From Monoplex corrugatus (Eukaryota; Mollusca; Gastropoda; Littorinimorpha; Ranellidae): 64,000 bases of DNA. The notes under the pieces are model-generated. The model did no database searches. It saw nothing but the letters and a program-made list of their open reading frames with translations, and was not told the origin of the DNA. A program made the position numbers and the translations under genes. Shown one piece after another: positions 46,291 through 56,800 of this stretch; within the stretch, counting starts at the first letter, position 1; each line of letters opens with the position of its first letter. The stretch is from NCBI GenBank assembly GCA_030674185.1, contig CM060312.1, positions 28,696,835-28,760,834 on the forward strand. The letters run 5' to 3'.

Positions 46291-47180
46291 CACGCATGGC
46301 TATAAATGGGGAGAAAGAATAAAAGCAATAAAAGCAAGAATAAAAGCAATGGAAAAATATAGAGAGCATAGCATATACAATTATATATTATAACCATGTG
46401 ATTCCCTCCGAGCGGAGACAGGCTGCAGAGGGGGGGGGGGGGGGGGGGGGGGGGGTTGAGTGAGGTTAGGATTTTATGCGGAGGAGAAAAGGTGAGTTTT
46501 GAGAGCGGACTTGAAGGAGACAAAAGTAGGTTGCTGACGGACTGAGAGAGGAAGTTTGTTCCAGGAGAGTGGACCAGAAACAGAGAAGGCTCGTGGACCA
46601 TAGGTATTGAGCTTAGTGCGTGGAAAGCGAAAAGTCAGAGGATCGGAGGCAGAGCGGAGGGTACGTGAGGGAAGATAGATCTCAAGTAGGCTTGACAGGT
46701 AATCGGGGGCTGCGTTATTGAGGCTTTTGTAGCACATGGTGTCTAGTTTGTACTGTATGCGCTTTGATACAGGGAGCCAGTGAAGTTGTGCCAGGAGAGG
46801 AGATATGTGGTCAGCTTTTTTCTTTTTGAGTACAAGGCGTACAGCATTGTTTTGAATGCGCTGTAGGATGTGAATGGTGGAGGCAGGAAGACCAGACAGG
46901 AGTGAATTGCAATAGTCAATGCGAGACATTATGAAGGAGAGAACGAGTTTTGCAGTTGTTTCGACAGAGAGATACTTCCTGATCAGCCTTATACGATGGA
47001 GATGATAGTAGCAGGATCTGGCAGTTTGAGTAACAAAGTTGTTCATGGAGAGGGTAGAGTCAATGCAGACACCAAGGTTTTTAGCTGAATCAGAAATTGG
47101 GACTGATGTGTTACATAATGGGAGAGAAAGAGGAGGCAGCTGAGAAAGTTTCTGACCTTGCATAAGAAACATGTGGATTC
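46127..47180 (-). mobile_element. 5'-truncated CR1/L2-like LINE
   Basis: An uninterrupted 232-codon frame (47172-46474, minus) encodes the C-terminal part of a non-LTR RT: NLGVCIDSTLSM, ARSCYYHLHRIRLIRKYLS, SRIDYCNSLLSGLP, RIQNNAVRLV, LHWLPVSKRIQYKL, GPLSWNKLP. This is the CR1/L2-type thumb and C-terminal region. The catalytic RT motifs lie upstream and are missing. The 3' UTR holds poly-G (46431-46455), a CA run and a (TAA)n tail. A solo copy of the tail is at 26195-26380. The open frame suggests a fairly young insertion. Confidence 0.9.
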
Positions 47181-47242
47181 AGAAGACATGACGCCAGTGA
47201 TTGTTACACAGAAAACAAACTAGCACTTAAGGAAATGTTTAA

Positions 47243-47314
47243 CCCTTAAACTCCCTCACCTTATCCATCAGCTTCATACAGGAAACAGGTAGACAGGGTG
47301 GGAGAATGAGAGGG
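47243..47314. mobile_element. palindromic MITE, TTAA-flanked, short form, next to the twinfilin stop
   Basis: TTAA lies on both sides (47239-47242, 47315-47318). Arms are CCCTTAAACTCCCTCACCTT and GGTGGGAGAATGAGAGGG. It begins 27 bp past the twinfilin stop codon on the minus strand, so it would be transcribed in the 3' UTR as a hairpin. Confidence 0.8.
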
Positions 47315-47341
47315 TTAAGATTAATTTATAAGCTGCCTTCA

Positions 47342-47485
47342 TTACGTTGGTTTGGTCATCCTCTTTGGGCCCCTGCCTGCTGGTCCCTTGGGTTTGGCGA
47401 ATGCCTGTCGGGCCACGTTGACCTTGGGGTGAACTTCATCATATATAAAGTCCTCTGTCAGTTCTGCTGGATCATCAATCTCCAG
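47342..47485 (-). CDS. twf: twinfilin exon: C-terminal end and tail
   Basis: 47 codons plus TAA (47344-47342), phase 0 acceptor. [20 protein letters not shown] ends the second ADF-H domain; the basic [17 protein letters not shown] tail is the capping-protein/phosphoinositide-binding region in known twinfilins. Confidence 0.95.
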   Translation of the reverse strand: MEIDDPAELTEDFIYDEVHPKVNVARQAFAKPKGPAGRGPKRMTKPT

Positions 47486-50400
47486 CTGTCCAACATCATA
47501 ACGAAAGAAACAATGGTCAAGTTATGAACAGCTCAATCATGTTTGATACTTTATTGTGCTCAGTCAGCTCACTTGAATACTGAGGTTCATCATGGGTTGT
47601 AGTCTTACACTAGATATTGTGGTATTCCAGGTGGATGTTGCCCTGGTGAAACAACCACCATTAACTAAAGTGCATGCCTAGAACATGAGAACGTCATGGG
47701 TTTGATTCTCAGTCAAATATGGACTTTTCTCTGCACTATATCTAAAATGATGGTCTGGGCGCTAGTCTTTCAGATGAGATCATAAACTGAGGTCCATTTT
47801 GCAGCATGTATCTTATGCACATACATTAACCCATAGCAACAAAGATTTTGTCTCAGGCAAAATCTATTCTTTGGGGTAGACATGAAATACACACACATAC
47901 ATGTATATACACGCCATAAAAGTAATCAAGAAAAGCTGATTGCAACTGCTTATCGCACTACCCAAGAGGAATCACACAGGATGTGTAGTAACATAACATA
48001 CATATTACAAGTCAAACAATCAGATGCAAACATGTATCTGAGACTGACTGAATGACTTACTGCCCAGTTTGCCATTGGCATGTAGGACAGCACAAAGACC
48101 CATCCTGTCTGTCTATTCTGAAATAGCCTCTGTACAGTATTGCAGGTGTGTTTATGGGTCCCTCGATTATCAATCAACCGTTCATCACCAGGCGTTCTTG
48201 GGACTTCTTCTCTTAGATGTCCCTTCTGATGTCCACTGAAGGGCAGTCAAAGTGATTTTGCCCTGCTCTCTTTGAATGATGTGCCTAATCCATCTCCATC
48301 ACTTTTCTTGATGGCGTGCATCTCTCTTGATTGCATTTGTCAAGTAGTTGTTGGATAGAGATGGTACTGAGCAGAAGATACGCATGATTGTTTGGAAGTT
48401 TTTGAGCAGGTCGATAGCTTGGTAACATCGTTTTCTGTCATCTTCCAGCATTCTGAGCCGCAAAGCACGGGGGAAAAGACACAGCTCTGATACAATCTCA
48501 GCTTGGTACTGGAGCTATACGGGGAAACCTCCACAGCATTTTGAAGTTGTTTCCAAACCATGATGAAGCAGCTCATGTATCCAAGACAATGAAACGCAAA
48601 TGTTGTTCAGAGTTAGATCTGCTCAGATACAAGATGAAAGGGAAGGGACAGGAAAACACTCCTTCTCTGCCCTCTTCTCCCTTAACTCTGTGAAGAGTGA
48701 CTGGGACTCAGCACTAAAGAACTACTCACCAGATTCCTTCAGCTATTTCAGTTGTGTACCAAAGTCTGGATCTCCGCAAATGGTTTCTCTGTCCATTTCA
48801 CAATATTGTCTGTCCATCAGGTTTTTTTTTCTGTCTTCCATTCCATCTCCCTCCCTCAACTGAACCCTCAATTTTCAGTTTCAGTTTCTCAAGATGATGT
48901 GTCCGCACTTGGAATGAATTCCATATGCTCTAACATCACAGCTGCCACGTGTATGGTGACCATGGCATATGCCTTAAGCCTGCACATAAACCCATGAGGT
49001 GGCCAGGTCTTGAAAAAATTAAGAAAAAAATGTGCATCAACCGGGAACTGAACCCCGGTCACCCGCGTGGCAGGCGAGAATTCTACCACTGGACCACCGA
49101 TGCTCCACTAATATCCTCAAGGACTGATTTAGTAAGTAAGGCCACTGGATCTTGTCACATGGCCATACCAACATAGATTTCTTTTCTTAACTGTTGTCAG
49201 TAAATCTTCATATGGTCCAGCATCCTGCTTTACGGTTTGACGCATTTGTTCATTGGTAATGTGATCACTGTATATGATGCTTAATATTTTGCGATAACGT
49301 CTCATTTCCTGGCTTGGATTTGTCTTTACAAATCTACTGTGAGTCCACGTCTCATACGCATACAGGAAGACAGAATACAGCAGCACATAAAAGAGTCTGA
49401 TCTTGTGTTTCATGGAGACATTCTTGTCTTTCAATACAGGTTTCAGCCTGGACAGCACTGTAGGAAAACACTACTAAGTAAACACAAATGACTAGCATAT
49501 CTCCCTTCTTTCTGATTATCATTATGTACATGAGATGATTCTAAAAATCATTTCAATTTTCTGTCTTATTGCATAAGTGGAAATATGTTACAAGTATCTA
49601 CCACAATTTTTCTTTGAAATAATCCTTTCTTATTGTCTGATAATGAATGAAGTTTTTTTTTTAATATCTTAAACATGTGCCCACATTACACTGATGTACA
49701 ACTGTATTATACTATAAATGTTTATACTGTTATTGCTTACCTTAAAAGAACTTACTTCTACTTCAGATACTCAAACACGCACACACATACACACACACCC
49801 CTCACCAACTTCCACCCACCCATCCACACCACATTCCTCTCTCTTTCACTCTCTTGCTGATAGTACAGACTGAGAGAGAGAGACCAAAAAACTGAATCAG
49901 AAGAGAAAGTACCTTTTTAGCCATAGGAATGCCAAGTTGTTTTTCTATGAAGTCGACCAGTGGTGACTTGCAACTGGAGTACAGCATTCTCTCCTTGATG
50001 GAACACTTGTAGCCAGGCATGGAATAGATAAACACTGCAAACATACAAAAATTACATTCTGTGGTCTTTTTGGCCTGAACATATGTTGACCTGGGAGATC
50101 AGAAACATCACCACCCTTCACCTACTGAGCCATACCCAAACAGTTTTGAACCCAGACTTTCCAATCAGAAGCCAAGTGTCTTAATTATTCAGCTATCCCA
50201 CCCTTCGACAATGATCACTAACACAGCTATGTGTTGGATGGGTCCCTGAGCATCTAGGTCTCACCACTCTCCAGGCAACCACCTCCAAGTCCCCGACACA
50301 ACAAGACAGCCATCCCAACATGCAAAACAGGGCCGCCCACCGCCAACCTGAACCCAGTCAACAATCACCCTGCTTACAAACCAAATGGCAAGGTGTCAAG

Positions 50401-50787
50401 ATGACAAACCCCAGGACACAGTCACACAACATGCACCAACCTGGTCCAGCCCAGCCACTGGACCAAGACAGAACAGAAGAGCCCTCTCTTGCCTTACTCT
50501 AGGCCTTCATCTCTCTACCCAGCATCCAGCTTGTATAGCTGCCAGCTGTTCTCCCCTTACTATAGTGTCAACACTTTGTAGTTACAATAACACAATAGAT
50601 AACAACACCAACAATCTGACTGATCTCCTGTTTGTCTCTCTTCCTCTCTCTTCCTCTCTCTCTCCCTCTCTTTGTCTCTCGCTTTCTTTCTCTCTTTGTC
50701 TCTCGCTCCCTTTCTCTTTTTCCCTCCTGCCTCTAAAGCTGAGAGCTGAGTGTTTGGAGAACCAAGAAATGAAAACTACACAAATAT

Positions 50788-50849
<62 letters not shown>

Positions 50850-53800
50850 ACAAAGCCCATAAAATGAAAACTCACAATAACACATGGACAAAAAACAGCA
50901 TTAAAAAGGTCAAGCTAAACCACTTGACTACAGCTGAATACATGAACAAAAACTCTTTGTATCTTATATTTTCAAAAGGAACTTATCACAGCCTGAAAAG
51001 AAAAGCCATTACCGACCAGTCAAAGTGGCAAAGTGGTTAGCACAACAAAAATAGTGACTGGGAGGTTGTGGATTTGAACCGCTATTGGTCCAAAACATAT
51101 TACTGCAGGAATTTTTTTCGTCCAGATGGATTTGACCTGCTACTGGTCCAAAACATATTACTGTTGGATTATTTTCGTCCAGATGGGCTTCTATATCCGT
51201 CCAAAACATATTCTTATTGCATTTTTACTGCCCAAATGGGCTTCTACCCAGAGATGAGAATACTATGGGCTCATTGAGAACACAGTCGAATCTACTACAC
51301 TGTATGGATGCATCACTGACAGTGTAGCTAAAATGTCCTGATCGACACTGCAGGCATCTGTATGTCACTGGTCGAGCTCACACTAAGGAACATCATGAAA
51401 CTAAATGTACAGTACAACCCTGTTAAGCAATCTCAGTTTGAAATGAAACTCTATAAGCACCGTCCCTGTTCTCATCATCAGAGCACTGTAAAAAAAAAAT
51501 GTCCTGACTGTTGTGTCCATCATCCTTGGCTCTCATTGCGATCTCAATTTCAGAGGATTTGGAGGTGTGTTGGAAAGCCAAAATGAGCAGTCTGAGGGTA
51601 ATGTGAAAAATGGACAAGAAAAAAACAGAAAAACAAAAACAAAAAAAGAAGCAAGGAAAGCCCTTACGTCACAAAACAAAAAAAACACACACACAACAAC
51701 AACAACAAAAAAGAAAATCTCACCTGCACTCTCAGTGTAGTCACCTTCATGCGTGTGCTTGAACCAGAAGAGGTGATATCTGGCAGAGTCTGGGGGTACC
51801 TGGTTCGCCAAATTGTTCACCTCAATGTTGCTTGATTTGGCCAGGTTGACCACCTCACCCTCCAGATCTAACCTCTGCACAAACCACCTTATCACAACTA
51901 TTCTTACAATAACAATGATGGTGACAGTGACGATGAAATGTTAATACTTCAAAGAGTGCATATCCGTTATCATATCACTGCTCAGTGTATTGCATGAATT
52001 GAACTGACAGAAATATACAACATATACCATACAAACAAAACTGACAAAAACACATAATATCCAATGTACAAACTGCACTAACAGAAATACACTACATACA
52101 CTGTACATACTGATGTGACAGAAATACATGACATACACTGTACAAACTGAACTAACAGAAATACACAATATCCAATCTACAAACTGAACTAACAGAAATA
52201 CACAATATACACTGTACAAACTGAACTGACAGAAATACACAACATTCACTGTACAAACTGAACTAACAGAAATACACAATATACACTGTACAAACTGAAC
52301 TGACAAGAATATACACGACATACACTGTACATATTGAACTGACAGAAATACACAACATTCACTGTACAAACTGAACTGACAGAAATACACGAAATACACT
52401 GTACAAACTTAACTGACAGAAATACACAACATTCACTGTACAAACTGAACTGACAGAAATACACAATATACACTGTACATATTGAACTGACAGAAATACA
52501 CGACATACACTGTACATATTGAACTGACAGAAATACACAATATACACTGTACAAACTGAACTGACAGAAATACACAATATACACTGTACATATTGAACTG
52601 ACAGAAATACACAATATACACTGTACAAACTGAACTGACAGAAATACACAATATACACTGTACATATTGAACTAACAGAAATACACAATATACACTGTAC
52701 ATATTGAACTGACAGAAATACACAATATACACTGTACAAACTGAACTGACAGAAATACACAATATACACTGTACAAACTGAACTGACAGAAATACACAAT
52801 ATACACTGTACATATTGAACTGACAGAAATACACAATATACACTGTACAAACTGAACTGACAGAAATACACGATATACACTGTACAATTGAACTACAGAA
52901 ATACACAATATACACTGTACAATTGAACTAACAGAAATACACGATATACACTGTACATATTGAACTGACAGAAATACACGATATACACTGTACAAACTGA
53001 ACTGACAGAAATACACATATACACTGTACAATGAACTGACAGAAATACACATATACACTGTACAAACTGAACTGACAGAAATACACAATATACACTGTAC
53101 AAATGAACTGACAGAAATACACAATATACACTGTACAAATTGAACTGACAGAAATACACAATATACACTGTACAAATGAACTGACAGAAATACACAATAT
53201 ACACTGTACATATTGAACTGACAGAAATACACAATATACACTGTACAAACTGAACTGACAGAAATACACAATATACACTGTACATATTGAACTGACAGAA
53301 ATACACAACATTCACTGTACAAACTGAACAGACAGAAATACACAATATACAGCAATTTCTTTTCTTTACCAATTTTGCAAAACTGAGTCTTCTTCTTCTT
53401 CTTCTCATGCAGGCAAGAGCTCCTGCAGGCACTCCCTATCTAAGTAGGTACCGGCAGCAAAAAATAAACTTTTGAAAAGGTTATTAACACTCATATTTCT
53501 GAAAAGTACAAGAAAAAATAAGCACAATGCAAAAAAAAGTAAGTCTCTAGCTGTATTAGGTCCAGAGATACACTTTGAAAACGGTAGCTTATGTACGTTT
53601 TCGCCAATTGTGAAATGTAGCAAGTTTGCAGGAACCTAAATTTTCCAGAAGTCCTCAGACAGAGAATGTCATTCCTTATTTTAATTCTTAACAACATAAA
53701 CTATGTAAAAAAGCAAGCATACAGGCAGATCTGTTCATACATTTACACAGCAGTGCTGCAAACTTCATAAATATACCATTTTGTCATTGTTCGAAATGAC

Positions 53801-56800
53801 AAGCCATTTTTGCACCCCATTACACAAAAATAAGAAGACAGAATTGGCTAGAGTTTACTTTTTCTCAGAAACAATGTTATTGTATGAAACTTAAATTTTT
53901 GGGGGCAGCGTAAAGTGACAAAGTCATGAGTTATATGGCTCCAAAAATGGCAAAATATCTCATTTGAACGATGGAAAAAGCACGGTTCACGTACCAGACC
54001 AAATTTAAACGCAAATATTTCGCTTATTTTTTGATGGATTTCCTTGAAATTTTGTGTGTCAATCAAATAGACAGAAAGCTACAAGTTAATTATTTACAAG
54101 CTAGTTATAGTCTAGATGTAAGATATTTTGTATGCATTTGCACCCAAATAATGTGAGTGCCCATGTGTCGGGCCAACTTAAAACAGACATAATTCACATT
54201 ATGTCTTGATGAAATCTCCTGAAAATTTTGCATGTGAATCAAATACAAAGCTACAGCTTCACTCTTTACAAGCAAATGTTGCTAATATATGAGATTTTAA
54301 GATTTTGTATGCATGTACTGATTTAGTCTGAAACAATGTGATCCACAGATGACTTTGTATCATACTAGCACAGAAAGACATCCTTCTCAATAACTTAATG
54401 AAACTAAAATGTGTAACAGCAGAAGATATATGCCTGGCAATGCAGTATATGACTTACAGCCATTTCTATTCTCATTCCTAATGTTTATCAATAAGTTATT
54501 TTCATCAGTTATTTCGCAGTAACATGCATCTTCCCATATCCACAGACAGAAATGTTCAATGTCTGGTCTATCTACTGAAAATCTCTCCGCTTCTTTTAAA
54601 ATTGTCTCAATTTTTGTCTTCAGATTTAGCCCCTGAGGTGGTGATTAATCAGTGTTACTAATTTTTAAAACAAAAGCCCTGTTCTCTTCCTGCGACTTAT
54701 CACACTCAGTTCTCAACAGTTTTAACTGTAGAAGTAGTTTATTACTATTAGTGAGTGTCTGCTGTTGAGGTTTTGGTGGCAGTGATGGTTAATTTCATCC
54801 ACAAAAAATCACACTGCCTTGAAAACAAACAGAAATAAAATCCTGATTTTTTTCTCAAGTGTTTTCTTTAATTTGTGCCAGCTATTACTTTTGAGAGTAA
54901 AGTATTCTTATTTTGTGCCATTAGAAAGGCTCATTGGACTTTGTGGAGCTGTGTCCGTGTTTGCCTGATGCTATATAGTGTTCTGATAATGTGTGCGTGC
55001 CTGCATGCATGTGTGCGCGCGTGTGTGACTGTGCAAAACCGCTATTTGCTGTTCCTTTGCGATGATAAACATTGTTGAATCTGATCCGATAGACGACATG
55101 CACTCGCCAACCAACTTCCGGTTTGAATTTCTGGCCGAGTACTAGCACAAATATTATGATTTCGGTATATTAAAAACAAAAAATCGTATTCATTAAATAC
55201 TAGCAATATAAACACCTTTGGAAAGCAGTCGCTTCACACAGTTTTACTTCTACTAGTTCCAGGTCGCTTAAAAAAAATCCCTTGGGGATAAAACATCAAA
55301 CCGGAGATCGTACTTTCTATTCTTTGCTTGTGCAGGCTATACCTCCCGCGGATTTCTTTTAAAATCTTTCTAAATAAAGAGAAACATAAAAAAAAATTCA
55401 CTGAATCAAACTTCCAAGTCAATTTTCATGAAAAATCAGTCGATGTTTACGTGTGTCCTTCAGCTTGACGATCACAAGTAGAAATTTGTTGACTGGACTT
55501 TCAGCGATCGCTTCGAAGGCCACCATGATTTGAGGTTCCCCATATGCTGAAATGGCAGATCACGGATACTCGACCTTCCGAGACTCGCGCACACCCCGTA
55601 TACGTCACATCCACAGTTCCGTCTACGGTTAAATTTAGCAAAATAATAAGCTGTTTGCGCATCCGCGGACATGACCTGATATATCAAGGAGATTCTCAGA
55701 TATTCTTCTTCAAAGTTTGCCAATATTCCGATCTTTAGAAGACTAACAAACCAATAATTTTATAAAATAAATATTATAAGGGAATGACGGACAGGTTTCG
55801 ACCTGTCAACTGTACTAATTTCTATGACGGTAGTCCTATGTGACCCGTGTAATTTAACCAGTTCAGTGCCTATAAGCCGTCAGCTGACGTTGTACAAAAG
55901 GTGTTGCTATATTGCCTATAAGCCGTCCGCTGATGTCGTAGGAGTTTTCCGATTTTTCGTTCACAACTGTGTGAGCCAGTAAGCACACAGGAACGCTGCA
56001 CACTGAGCTATAAGGGTCTACAATATAAAAATAGGATGTAAATTAGGATACGTCATAGGGAAGACACCTTTATTGTCGCTAATGATTTGGTAACTGGACC
56101 ACGTGAAGTGGAGCACAATGGCGACGCAACCTTCGACAAGCTGGAACGGTGGCTCACATCAGCGGACTTTCACGACTGTAGAGGCCGTTCAAATGATTTT
56201 ACAGCATGATGACGATTGAGAGGATTTGTTATCTGATGATTCGCTTCAACATGAGGGTGGAGAAAGTAACAATGACCACGCCGACACTCAACGTTTGCTG
56301 GCTGAATCGATGCAAGCAGACGATAACAAGTACGAGTCAGACCGCGACTGCCGTGGTCAGTGCGAGTGGCGAGCGCGCAGGCCGTGACACTTCGGACTTT
56401 GGACCCAACAGCAGTGAACGTGATGGTGAGAGGGGTCACGCACGTGTTCGTGGTGTGGGAAGGGGGGAAGATGAGAAGGGGGAGAGGGAGAGGAGAGGTG
56501 CAGAGGAGCTGTGCCCCAGTTAGAAGGCATGGCAGGGGGCGTGGCGATCAGCGAAGTGTTTCGCTCACTGAAAATCTGTTGGCCTCCAAATGGACAACAG
56601 TCAGACATTCCTCAATTTTTATGAAATCCAGGATTGAAAGTGGTAACTGGGGACATGTGCTATGCTTTTTCAAGCTGTTTCTCACTGATGAGCATGAGCT
56701 GATTGACTTATTTGAATAAGGATTCTGATTCTGGGCTTATTTTCTCTTGTTTTGATTGCAGAACCTGAAGAACAGAGAGAACCAATTCATGAGTGTCATG

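Noticed and set aside
51999..53351. CRISPR-like array
   Set aside because: Units are contiguous tandem copies without unique spacers, and the context is eukaryotic with introns.
52359..53355. Tyr/Val/Cys-rich minus-strand frames up to 227 codons
   Set aside because: Same effect from the 37-bp satellite; all three frames of the strand are open.
56206..56719. Two overlapping plus frames (105 and 119 codons)
   Set aside because: Out-of-frame reads of the piggyBac-like N-terminal region; the transposase frame is the one starting at 56118.
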